Source of the DNA: an uncultured Bacteroidia bacterium
GTDB taxonomy: Bacteria; Bacteroidota; Bacteroidia; Bacteroidales; UBA932
Length of the DNA: 60,637 bases
Assembly: GCA_902766255.1 (NCBI GenBank)
Contig: CACXCS010000038.1
Location: forward strand, 1 to 60,637
Direction of reading: 5' to 3'
Within the stretch, counting starts at the first letter, position 1; each line of letters starts with the position of its first letter. The notes under the pieces were generated by a model. It saw nothing but the letters and a program-made list of their open reading frames with translations, was not told the origin of the DNA and ran no database searches. A program made the position numbers and the translations under genes. Positions 34,562 through 42,490 of the stretch are shown piece after piece.

Positions 34562-37009
34562 ATGAAGAAGAATCTGCTGATATGCTTAGGAATAGTGCTG
34601 GGATTTCTGGTGCTGTCCTACGCCTTTGTGCCCGAGGTCCTCGGAGGCAAGATAGTCAACCAGAGCGACATTTCGGGATGGCAGGGCATGTCCCACGAAA
34701 AACTTGAATGGGAAAAAGCTCATCCCGGGCAGAACGCCGCATGGACGGGTTCGATGTTCAGCGGAATGCCCACCACAACCATCCAGAGTTCCACCAAGGG
34801 TGACTGGACCCAGAAGATCTACGATTTTCTGCTGCTCGGCAAGCGTCCCGCCACCTATCTGTTCATATCGCTGCTGGGAGCATTCCTGATGTTGCTGGCT
34901 TTCGGCCTGCATCCCGCGGTTGCGGCCGCCGGCGCCATTGCAGTTACGTTCTGCTCATACAACATTCAGATAATCCAGGTGGGCCACAATACCAAGATGC
35001 AGGCCCTCGCCTTCCTGCCCTGGGTCATGGCCGCTGTCGTGTTTACTTACAAGCGTGCTTGCACAGCGTGTAAGACAGATTGGCCGGGAATCATCCTCGG
35101 AGCGTCTCTTTTCGGGCTTGCAGTATCGTTCCAGGTCAAGGCGAACCACCCGCAGATATCGTACTATCTGGCGCTGATGATACTCATCTATGTCGTCGTC
35201 CTGTTTATATCGAACCTGCGGCATAAAAAGCCGCTGAAAAGCTTCTGGATAGCATCTGCGCTGCTTTTGGCAATGGGTGTTGCCGGAATAGGCACCAACG
35301 CCATCAAGCTGCTGCCCACCTTCGAATACACTCCTTATTCCATGCGCGGAGGCACCACGGCATCTGCCGGAGACGGGGTCCGCAAGGGTTTGGACATCGA
35401 CTATGCCACCGCCTGGTCATATGGGTGGGAAGAACTGCCCAACCTTGCCATACCCAACTACAACGGCGGGGCATCTGCCGGCGAGCTTGGCATGAATTCC
35501 GAAACCGTCCAGCTGCTGCGCCGGGCGGGCCAGGGCAATCTGCAGCAAGTTCGCAAGCACCTGCCTCTGTACTGGGGTCCGCAGCCTTTCACCGCCGGGC
35601 CTATGTATATGGGAGCGGTAACCATCTTCCTCTTCATCCTTGGACTGATGTACTGGAGAGGGAAGGAGAAATGGTGGGCTGTAGCAGCATCGTTGCTGGC
35701 GGTGCTTCTGGCGCTTGGGAGCCACCTGATGTGGTTCACGCGCCTGTTTTTCGTCATTGCTCCGCTGTACAACAAGTTCCGGACTGTGTCCATGGCGCTG
35801 GTGGTGCTGCAGTTCACCCTTCCGGTGCTGGGCTTCCTTGCACTAGACTCGTACCTTAAAAGCGGTACCGACGTCAAGCAGAAGCGGCGCAGGATTTTGA
35901 CCGCAGGGGGAGTAACGGCGGGTCTTTTGCTGCTTCTGGCGTTGCTGCAGAGCATGTTCGGAAGCTTTACCGGCGCCGCAGACGCAGGCCAGCCGGACAT
36001 TCTTACGGACGCCCTCGCCGCCGACCGCCACTCCTTGCTGTGGCGTGATACCTTGCGCTCCATATTGCTGATAGCAGGAGCCGTCGTGCTGCTGATCTGG
36101 GGCTGCACGCGTGGGAACGGCCGCACGGAAGAGTCTCCAAAGCTTGGAGGCCGGACGCTGGCGGCGGTGGTTCTGGTAGGCGTGCTGGTGCTGGCAGACC
36201 TGTTCATGCTCGACAAGCGGTACCTTAACTCTGAGCACTTTACGACGCCCCGTGACTTCAGCCGTCAGTTCGACAAGCGTCCCGTGGATGAGATGATCCT
36301 GACCGACGCCGACCCTTCATACCGGGTGCTCGACCTTACTGTCAATGTGTTCAACGACTCTCATCCTTCCTACTGGCACAAGAACATCGGCGGTTATTCT
36401 CCCGCCAAGCTCCAGCGTTATCAGGAGTATATTGACCGGCAGATTTCGGGCGATCTGAGCGCCCTGGCCAAGGCCATCTCTGGCGCGGCTACGGTGTCAG
36501 AGGCCGAGGCGGCGCTCCCGTACCTCGAGAGCCTTGCTTCGCTTAATTGCAGATACATTATCGTGGGTGAGGACAATCCTCCGCTCCGTTATCCCTACGC
36601 CCGCGGCAACGCCTGGTTTGTGGATAACGGTTCGCAAAACACGATTTGTTTAACATCTTACGCTCCTGACAGGCTGGAATATAATTACAGCAGCGCTGCT
36701 GGCGGCAAGGCAGTGTTCAGCGAGGTGTATTATCCCGCAGGATGGGTGGCCAGGCTCGAGGACGGCGTGGAGTTGCCTGTGGAGCTTTATGGAGGCGGTT
36801 CCGACGACATGGGAACTGTTGCCGGCGGCCTTCTTCGCAGCATCGACCTGCCAGCCGGCTCTCACACTTTGGTGATGAGCTTCGAGCCTGAGTCGTACCG
36901 CCGTGGCGAAGCCCTGTCGCGTGCCTGTTCGATATTGCTTATATTATTGGTGCTAGGCGCATGCGTAATCAAGGTCCTGCCCAGGAAGAGCACCCAGGAT
37001 TCGGTTTAA
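34562..37009 (+). CDS. YfhO family membrane protein
   Basis: An 815-residue polytopic inner-membrane protein of the YfhO/GT-C-like type. About 12-13 TM helices, an early loop with SDISGWQGMSHEKLEWE and SGMPTTTIQ, the hallmark NHPQISYYLALMI (about 196-208), and a large C-terminal soluble domain (about 530-780) before a last TM helix and basic tail. Family members are thought to transfer sugars from polyprenyl-phosphate donors to envelope polymers. Follows CpXC by 6 nt. Confidence 0.9.
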   Translation: MKKNLLICLGIVLGFLVLSYAFVPEVLGGKIVNQSDISGWQGMSHEKLEWEKAHPGQNAAWTGSMFSGMPTTTIQSSTKGDWTQKIYDFLLLGKRPATYLFISLLGAFLMLLAFGLHPAVAAAGAIAVTFCSYNIQIIQVGHNTKMQALAFLPWVMAAVVFTYKRACTACKTDWPGIILGASLFGLAVSFQVKANHPQISYYLALMILIYVVVLFISNLRHKKPLKSFWIASALLLAMGVAGIGTNAIKLLPTFEYTPYSMRGGTTASAGDGVRKGLDIDYATAWSYGWEELPNLAIPNYNGGASAGELGMNSETVQLLRRAGQGNLQQVRKHLPLYWGPQPFTAGPMYMGAVTIFLFILGLMYWRGKEKWWAVAASLLAVLLALGSHLMWFTRLFFVIAPLYNKFRTVSMALVVLQFTLPVLGFLALDSYLKSGTDVKQKRRRILTAGGVTAGLLLLLALLQSMFGSFTGAADAGQPDILTDALAADRHSLLWRDTLRSILLIAGAVVLLIWGCTRGNGRTEESPKLGGRTLAAVVLVGVLVLADLFMLDKRYLNSEHFTTPRDFSRQFDKRPVDEMILTDADPSYRVLDLTVNVFNDSHPSYWHKNIGGYSPAKLQRYQEYIDRQISGDLSALAKAISGAATVSEAEAALPYLESLASLNCRYIIVGEDNPPLRYPYARGNAWFVDNGSQNTICLTSYAPDRLEYNYSSAAGGKAVFSEVYYPAGWVARLEDGVELPVELYGGGSDDMGTVAGGLLRSIDLPAGSHTLVMSFEPESYRRGEALSRACSILLILLVLGACVIKVLPRKSTQDSV

Positions 37010-37021
37010 ACATAAACTGTT

Positions 37022-37366
37022 ATGTCAGATAACGATTGGAAATCCCGTCTGGGCGTGGTGTACTCAACCAACCCTGACTTTAAATACGAGACGGCTCCCG
37101 AGCCGGAACAGGAAACGCTCCCTCCGGCGCGGCAGAGGCTGATAGTGCGTATCGACCGCCGACAGCGGGCTGGCAAGCAAGTGACTCTGGTAGAGGGGTT
37201 TGTGGGCACTGCCGCCGACCTTGCCGCATTGGCCAAGACACTGAAGACCAAATGCGGAGTGGGCGGTACGGCCAAGGAGGGAGAAATCACCATTCAGGGC
37301 GACCTGCGCGACAAAGTCACCGCCCTGTTGCAGTCCATGGGATATAACGCAAAACGGGGAAACTGA
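37022..37366 (+). CDS. SUI1/eIF1-family translation factor (YciH-like)
   Basis: A 114-residue protein with a SUI1 fold in its last 75 residues: LIVRIDRRQRAGKQVTLVEG, LAKTLKTKCGVGGTAKEG and ITIQGDLRDKV. Bacterial homologues affect start-site fidelity. The N-terminal 35 residues are acidic and disordered. Coupled to the next gene by TGATG. Confidence 0.92.
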   Translation: MSDNDWKSRLGVVYSTNPDFKYETAPEPEQETLPPARQRLIVRIDRRQRAGKQVTLVEGFVGTAADLAALAKTLKTKCGVGGTAKEGEITIQGDLRDKVTALLQSMGYNAKRGN

Positions 37367-38070
37367 TGCCGGATCTTTTTAGGGCTGGAGAATTGAACAT
37401 GAGCACCGAGCCTCTGGCTGCGGCGGGAGGCCCGATGGAGTGGGCCGACTGCGCCGTGAACCATTGGGCTGTAGTGATCTGCGTGATCGTGCTGGTTCTC
37501 GGCCTTTTCGACCTCATCCGTCTGTTCCCCGGTCTTTTTCGCTGCCTGCCGTTATGGAAGGGTAATCTGGACCTTGAGCACAGCGTGAGCATGGCACGGA
37601 CCCGCAATTACATTGCGCTTGCGGCCGGGTTGGCGTTCTGTATCATGGCTGACCGGTGGGGGCTTGTGGCGCCGTCATTTAAACTGATGCTGGCTCCTGA
37701 GTGGCACTTGCCGGTAACCATTGGCCTCCTTGGCGGAACAGTGTTGCTTCGCAGGCTGGCCTATCTTGCCTCGCGGTTCAGGTCGCGCACAAGTGAGTAT
37801 TCTAGCACCCTGCGGCATACATTATACAACTATCTGATACTATTGACGGCTTTAATGCTGGCCAGCGTTGTGCTGATGGTGGCTCTGCGTTTGCAAGATA
37901 TTGTGGTTCAGACCGTTCTGTATGTAGAAGGTGCAGTGTTTTATTTGATTCATCTGGTACGTACGAGTCAAATTTTTGGCTCCCGGTATGGTAGTTTGGC
38001 AACAATTTTGTATCTTTGCGCCCTTGAAATTTTGCCTGTTGGCATTTTGATTTTTGTGTGCACAATATGA
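37366..38070 (+). CDS. DUF4271 membrane protein
   Basis: A 234-residue protein with about six TM helices and the FxxNYLILLTALML-like core of DUF4271 (LYNYLILLTALM, about 148-159), ending VLYVEGAVFYLIHLVRTSQIF. In Bacteroidales this family sits just before hemD, as it does here; a role in the envelope or with HemD is not established. The first 13 residues may be over-called, since an internal ATG at 37399 is possible. Confidence 0.82.
   Translation: MPDLFRAGELNMSTEPLAAAGGPMEWADCAVNHWAVVICVIVLVLGLFDLIRLFPGLFRCLPLWKGNLDLEHSVSMARTRNYIALAAGLAFCIMADRWGLVAPSFKLMLAPEWHLPVTIGLLGGTVLLRRLAYLASRFRSRTSEYSSTLRHTLYNYLILLTALMLASVVLMVALRLQDIVVQTVLYVEGAVFYLIHLVRTSQIFGSRYGSLATILYLCALEILPVGILIFVCTI
38011..38018 (+). 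promoter_or_regulatory. Internal -7 element before hemD
   Basis: TATCTTTG, a perfect -7 box, inside the end of the DUF4271 gene, 49 nt before the hemD ATG. The nearest TTTG boxes (37975, 37995) are not at the usual distance. Confidence 0.35.
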
Positions 38071-38798
38071 AGATACTCATATCCCAGAAACCGCCTACCA
38101 ACCGAAACGCTTATAACACCCTGGAAGAGAAATACGGAATCACCCTCGACTTCAAGCCGTTCTTTATCATAGAGCCCGTTACAGTCAAGGAGTTCCGCAG
38201 CCAGCGTATCAATCTTCCCGATTATACTGCGATCGTTTTTTCTTCCCGACATGCTATCGACGCCTACTTCAAGATGTGCGAAGAGATGCGTTTCAAGGTT
38301 CCCGAAACCATGAAATATTTCTGCACCACCGAGCTCGTTGCCCTGTATCTGCAAAAGCACGTGGTGTACCGCAAGCGCAAGATATTCTTCGGTGACGGCA
38401 CGCCCCAGTCGGTCGTGGCGCAGATCGGCCCCAAGCACAAAGGAGAAAAGTTCCTTATAACCACCTCGGCCGAGGCTAACACAGGGCCCATTTCGACTCT
38501 GTTTTCCGATGCCGGGTTGGACTTTACCGTCTCGGTTCTGGTGAAGTCCGTAATGCAGGATCTGTCAGGTATCAACCTCGCTGATTACGGGGTCCTGGTG
38601 ATGTATAACCCTTGTGATCTCAAGTCGCTGTATGCCAGTTTCCCCGATTTTCAGCAGGGTGACCTGGCCATTATCAGTTACGGCAAGGGTATTGCTGCGG
38701 CACTTAAAAAAGAAGGCCTCAAGGTAGCGGTGGAGGGCCCTTCGGAAGAAATTCAGTCCGCAGCTAAAGCGATAGACGTTTTTTTCGCCAACAGATAG
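38067..38798 (+). CDS. hemD: Uroporphyrinogen-III synthase family protein
   Basis: A HemD-fold protein, 243 residues. KILISQKPPTNRNAY, AIVFSSRHAIDAYFKM (about 60-75), CTTELVALYLQK and LITTSAEANTG match the Bacteroidetes HemD group; the C-terminal lobe has VLVMYNPCDLKSL. HemD cyclises hydroxymethylbilane. No other heme genes lie nearby, and Bacteroidales often lack the full pathway, so the role may have shifted. ATG 38067 overlaps the preceding stop (ATGA). Confidence 0.8.
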   Translation: MKILISQKPPTNRNAYNTLEEKYGITLDFKPFFIIEPVTVKEFRSQRINLPDYTAIVFSSRHAIDAYFKMCEEMRFKVPETMKYFCTTELVALYLQKHVVYRKRKIFFGDGTPQSVVAQIGPKHKGEKFLITTSAEANTGPISTLFSDAGLDFTVSVLVKSVMQDLSGINLADYGVLVMYNPCDLKSLYASFPDFQQGDLAIISYGKGIAAALKKEGLKVAVEGPSEEIQSAAKAIDVFFANR

Positions 38799-38805
38799 GC
38801 ACGCA

Positions 38806-39168
38806 ATGGCAGCCACTTTGTCCAAGATGGAGCGACTGTCCGGCAGGACGGCCATAGGCGTCCTTATGGGCAGAGGCAGATGGAGTCAGACCCTCCATCT
38901 AAGGTGCTGCTGTCTGATGGACAATGGGTTGGAAGTGAGCCGCCTGATGGTATCGGTGCCTAAAAAGTATTTCAAGCGTGCCGTACGCCGCAATCTGCTT
39001 AAGCGCCGCATGCGTGAGGCTTACCGCCTCAACAAAGAGCTTGCAGGCCCTGCCGGCTGCGATATCCTTTTTGTATATAATTCACCCGAGATTCTGCCGT
39101 ACGCCGATATTTGCGAGGAAGTGACCGCCTTGATGCGCAGGATAGGGGAGCAAAGAACTGCAAAATGA
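38806..39168 (+). CDS. rnpA: Ribonuclease P protein component
   Basis: RnpA, 120 residues, the protein cofactor of RNase P for tRNA 5' maturation. The RNR motif region [19 protein letters not shown] (about 62-80) is clear, with [10 protein letters not shown] just before it and [12 protein letters not shown] after. The first 10 residues could be trimmed to an internal ATG at 38827. ATGA overlap with yidD, a near-universal pairing. Confidence 0.95.
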   Translation: MAATLSKMERLSGRTAIGVLMGRGRWSQTLHLRCCCLMDNGLEVSRLMVSVPKKYFKRAVRRNLLKRRMREAYRLNKELAGPAGCDILFVYNSPEILPYADICEEVTALMRRIGEQRTAK

Positions 39169-39404
39169 CATTCGGACAGATTGTAAAGCGGGTGCTGTCG
39201 GCGCCGTTCATCCTGCTGATTCACTTCTACAGGTTGTGCATTTCCCCGCTCAAACCTCCAAGCTGCCGTTTCACTCCCACATGTTCGCAATATGCACTGG
39301 AGGCCTTCCGCAAGTACGGCCCTTTCAAGGGCGGATGGCTTTCGCTCAAGCGCATACTCCGCTGCCACCCCTGGGGCGGATCCGGCTATGACCCAGTGCC
39401 ATAG
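39165..39404 (+). CDS. yidD: Membrane protein insertion efficiency factor YidD
   Basis: YidD, 79 residues, small membrane-associated factor that helps Yid[39 protein letters not shown] and [13 protein letters not shown] are the complete family signature. ATG 39165 overlaps the rnpA stop; the upstream extension to 39111 lies inside rnpA. Confidence 0.96.
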   Translation: MTFGQIVKRVLSAPFILLIHFYRLCISPLKPPSCRFTPTCSQYALEAFRKYGPFKGGWLSLKRILRCHPWGGSGYDPVP

Positions 39405-39429
39405 CTCCCCGCCTTCCCCTTCCCCTTCG

Positions 39430-39590
39430 CGTTCCTCCCTCCTTCGCTCCGCTTTCGCAGGGCGCTAATCGCATGACTATCAACACATTGCTCCTCCCAT
39501 CTGTGGGAAATTTTCCCACAGACGAGATAGCTAACGTGCTGATTATGAGTGGGATGCTTGCAGCGAAGGAAAGCGGGACTGCGGAACGGG
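39430..39590. repeat. Imperfect long hairpin, MITE-like
   Basis: Centred on a perfect 23-nt palindrome (arms 39500-39510 and 39512-39522, TCTGTGGGAAA). Flanks are partly complementary outward (ATCAACACATTG near 39480 against AACGTGCTGAT near 39532). The left shoulder TTCGCTCCGCTTTCGCAGGG resembles the hairpin-2 strand of palindromic copy D. No coding frame here is credible. It fills the gap between the convergent yidD and U32 genes. Confidence 0.4.
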
Positions 39591-39620
39591 GGAAGCGGGG
39601 AAGACGGAAGATGCGGGCGG

Positions 39621-41435
39621 TCAGGGGCGCTCGACGGTCATTTCGCAGCGGGCGCAGTCAAAGTGCAGGGCGAGGCGCCGGCCGTTGTTCAGAAGGAACA
39701 GCGGGCCCGAAGCCGTAGCCCCCTGGAACCGTGGGCACATCCCCAATTCGTACCGGATGCAGTACTTTGTGCGCATAAGAGGATGGGAAATCTTTTTCCC
39801 CCCGGCTTCCGAAGCAGCACCTCCTGCTGGAAACGTCGCTACGCGACCCCTCCCGCTGCGCTCCGCTTGCGGGCCCCTCCCTCTTATGTTGCCGAGGGTG
39901 GCACAGTTTCCAGCAGGAGGTGCTGCTTCGGAAGACGAGGGGGTGAAGTGGGGGATATCCTCAGCCAGGAGACGGCGCATGGAGTTGATGGTGGAGGCGC
40001 TCAGGAGCGGCAAAGGGCCGGGAGCTTCAAGGGAGCGCACGCGGAAGAGGAACTCTCCGCTGCGCTTGGAGAGCTGTTCGCGAAGCATGGCCTCGCTCCG
40101 CTCGCGGTTGTCCGCGCGCTCCACGTCGGCCTTGAAACTGCTCACCGCGGTGCGCCCGTCTTCGGTGGTGGCGCGGAGCTCCACCACAAAACTGCCGCTG
40201 ATCTTAACATCCACATCCACAAGCACTTCGCGCTTTGGCGAGCTGGCGTCGATAACGCGCTCGAAAGCGGCGCTGATGTTGCGCCAGAGCTTTACGCCGG
40301 GACGCAGGCCGTCAAGCTTCTTGCACCATATCTGCATACCATCACAGCGATCGGCACGGAAACCGGTCACGCCGCCGCGCCCGGGGAAGGCGAAACCGTC
40401 GCCGTTTGACAGTATGATTCCCGGCCGGGCAGGCTTCAATGATAGTAGAAGACCAGCTCCGGAGGGCTTGACAGCCAGGACGATACCGATGTACTCACCG
40501 CCGGCATTGTCCATCGCCGACCAGCGTCCTCTCTTTCCGTCAAGCCACCAAGAAGTGTAGCCGCGATTGAACGTTCGGTCCGAGTCGGGGGCGAAACCTC
40601 CGCTGACATGGCCAAAAGATGCCCTGCAGTAGCGTTCGGGATACTTTTGAACCAAGGCGTCGAGTGCCATGCTGTACTCGCGTACTACATTTTTGACATA
40701 CGAGGCGTTTTTAAGGCGTCCCTCGATTTTGAACGAGCAAACGCCTGCCCCGGCAAGGTCCTCCAGGCGGTCCAGCAGCTTGAAGTCGCGCATCGACAGC
40801 AGGGCCTTGTTGCGCACCAGCACCTTGCCGGAGGCGTCCGTAAGGTCGTACAGTGAGCGGCAGGCCTGAATACACTCGCCGCGGTCGGCGCTGCGCCCGT
40901 CGAGGTACTCCGACAGACGGCACTCGCCGCTGTAGCACACGCAAAGCGCCCCATGCACGAAGAACTCCAGCTCGCAATCCACCGCAGCGCGGATTTTTTT
41001 CACATCTTCGAGCGAGAGCCCACGTTCCAGAATGAGTCGCGAGCACCAGATGGCTTCCAGTTCCTTCGCCCTTTCCGGCGTGAGGATGGAGCACTGGGTG
41101 GAGGCATGCATAGGAACCGTGATGTCGCTGAATTCCCTCAGGCGCTCCTCCCGGATGATGAAAGCATCTACTCCTGCATCCTGGGCCTCCAGCATCATGC
41201 CATGAACGGCGGTCCATTCATCGGGGTAGATTAAAGTGTTGACCGTGAGGTAAATACGCACTCCAAAACGATGGGCGTAGGCGCACAGCTCACGTATGTC
41301 TTCGATGCTGTTGCCGGCGGCCTTGCGGTTGCCCCAGGCCGGACCGGCAATGTAAACGGCGTCGGCACCGCAGTCAATGGCCGCGATGCCGACAGCTTTG
41401 TCTTTTGCCGGAGATAGGAGCTCCAGCGGCAGCAT
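39621..41435 (-). CDS. U32 family protein, RlhA-like
   Basis: A 604-residue U32-family protein. N-terminal TIM-barrel-like region with MLPLELLSPAKD and GADAVYIAGPA; FVHGALCVCYSGECRLSEYL and CIQACRSLYDL (about 155-195) supply the Fe-S-binding cysteines; a DUF3656-like middle (about 270-420); and a C-terminal RTKYCIRYELGMCP with FDCARCEM. RlhA-type members hydroxylate a 23S rRNA cytidine; others are annotated peptidases. Palindromic element D lies inside, at about residues 501-544, in frame and without stop codons. The conserved linker that normally precedes the final Cys motif is not recognisable there. Start overlaps the upstream TPR stop (TAATG). Confidence 0.85.
   Translation of the reverse strand: MLPLELLSPAKDKAVGIAAIDCGADAVYIAGPAWGNRKAAGNSIEDIRELCAYAHRFGVRIYLTVNTLIYPDEWTAVHGMMLEAQDAGVDAFIIREERLREFSDITVPMHASTQCSILTPERAKELEAIWCSRLILERGLSLEDVKKIRAAVDCELEFFVHGALCVCYSGECRLSEYLDGRSADRGECIQACRSLYDLTDASGKVLVRNKALLSMRDFKLLDRLEDLAGAGVCSFKIEGRLKNASYVKNVVREYSMALDALVQKYPERYCRASFGHVSGGFAPDSDRTFNRGYTSWWLDGKRGRWSAMDNAGGEYIGIVLAVKPSGAGLLLSLKPARPGIILSNGDGFAFPGRGGVTGFRADRCDGMQIWCKKLDGLRPGVKLWRNISAAFERVIDASSPKREVLVDVDVKISGSFVVELRATTEDGRTAVSSFKADVERADNRERSEAMLREQLSKRSGEFLFRVRSLEAPGPLPLLSASTINSMRRLLAEDIPHFTPSSSEAAPPAGNCATLGNIRGRGPQAERSGRGRVATFPAGGAASEAGGKKISHPLMRTKYCIRYELGMCPRFQGATASGPLFLLNNGRRLALHFDCARCEMTVERP
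39806..39934 (+). repeat. Palindromic element copy D, inside the U32 gene
   Basis: Perfect 29-bp arms (39806-39834 and 39906-39934) around a 71-nt core: GTCGC-TAC-GCGAC, then CCCTCCCGC...GCGGGCCCCTCCC, then TGCC-GAGGGT-GGCA. The CCCTCCC and GGGCCCCTCCC words and the three-hairpin order match A-C; the sequence of hairpins 1 and 3 has diverged. Total length 129 nt is 43 codons, so the U32 frame stays open; the arms encode mirrored Ala/Pro/Gly-rich peptides. Confidence 0.9.
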
Positions 41436-42367
41436 TATTTCAGAGCGTTGAGGGCCTTCTGGGCGTCGGCTCCGTACTTAGGATCGTTGACGGCCTTGGC
41501 GAAGAACTCCTTGGCTTTGGGGTTGTTCTTGGCCTGCTGATACAGTGCACCGACGGTGTAGGCGATCTGGCCGGCATTCTTGGCGTTGGGAGAGGCCTCA
41601 AGGTACTGCTCGAAGTACTTGATGGCCTCGGCATTCTTGCCTGACAGCTGAGATGCCTGGCCTGCTACCTGGAGGGCCTGGGGATTGTTGATAAGCTCGA
41701 AGCTGGCGTTGGCGTCCTTGACGGCGTCTGCATACTTCTTGGCTTTGAGCTCATCCACGGAGCGCTTGAGGTAGAACTTGCCCATCTGTGAGTTGGCGTT
41801 TTTCTCCTGGCCGTTGGCGGCAGCGAGCTTGTAGGCCTCGATGGCCTCCTCGCCCTTGCCGGAATTCTCGAGGCACTGGCCGTAGCGGAGGGCTGCGATA
41901 CCGTTGGCGGGCTGGAGCTCAAGCACTTTGGCATAGGTCTCGGCGGCAGCTGCAAACTCCTTGGCATTGAGCAGGTTGCCTGCCTTCTTCATATAGACCT
42001 GGGGGATGAGGTCTCCGGCTTTTTCGGCGGTTTCATCGTCGCCGTATTCCCTTGCTATGGCGACGGCTTCACCGAACTTGGCGATGGCCTCGTCGAGTTT
42101 TTCCTCCTTGAGGAGCTGCTTGGCGATGGCGTTGACTGTTTTAGGGATGATATCCTTGCAGGTGGCAACAAGTTCAATACCTTCTTCGCCGCAGGCCTCG
42201 GCCATCTTGAGGGCTTCCTGGAAGCCGGCGAGGGCCGTTTCGTAATTACCGGCACCAAGTGATTCGTTGGCCAGTTTGGCGGTTTCCGTAGCGTCAGCCA
42301 TGCTTTGTGCCGACACCATAGCGGCTGCGGCAAACAGGGCCGCGAGAGACACTAAAATCTTTTTCAT
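41435..42367 (-). CDS. Exported TPR protein
   Basis: A 310-residue protein with a signal peptide (cleavage near VSAQ, about 20) and TPR units across its length, e.g. AGNYETALAGFQEALKMAE, EEKLDEAIAKFGEAVAIA and GKNAEAIKYFEQYLEASPN. It probably mediates protein contacts in the periplasm. It is the first gene of an operon with the U32 gene and is transcribed away from aspA. Confidence 0.85.
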   Translation of the reverse strand: MKKILVSLAALFAAAAMVSAQSMADATETAKLANESLGAGNYETALAGFQEALKMAEACGEEGIELVATCKDIIPKTVNAIAKQLLKEEKLDEAIAKFGEAVAIAREYGDDETAEKAGDLIPQVYMKKAGNLLNAKEFAAAAETYAKVLELQPANGIAALRYGQCLENSGKGEEAIEAYKLAAANGQEKNANSQMGKFYLKRSVDELKAKKYADAVKDANASFELINNPQALQVAGQASQLSGKNAEAIKYFEQYLEASPNAKNAGQIAYTVGALYQQAKNNPKAKEFFAKAVNDPKYGADAQKALNALK

Positions 42368-42392
42368 ACCTTCTTACTAAGTTAACGAAATG

Positions 42393-42442
42393 CAAAATTA
42401 GCAAAAATTATTACATTTTGCGTGCCAAACTTTTTATCTTTG
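42393..42442. promoter_or_regulatory. Divergent -7 boxes for the TPR gene and aspA
   Basis: On the - strand TAATTTTG (42393-42400) precedes the TPR gene by 26 nt. On the + strand TATCTTTG (42435-42442) precedes aspA by 49 nt. -33 boxes at consensus spacing are not clear on either strand. Confidence 0.5.
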
Positions 42443-42490
42443 TATGAAGAACGGCCGGAGAACATCCGGCAGCAACTAACATTAAACGAC

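Noticed and set aside
3304..39934. CRISPR array as an explanation for the repeated palindromes
   Set aside because: Copies are 10-14 kb apart, differ in orientation, have no regular spacers, and no cas gene is present.
39549..40560. Open frames antisense to the U32 gene (286 and 291 residues)
   Set aside because: They cross palindromic element D and mirror the U32 frame; no motif or start context supports them.
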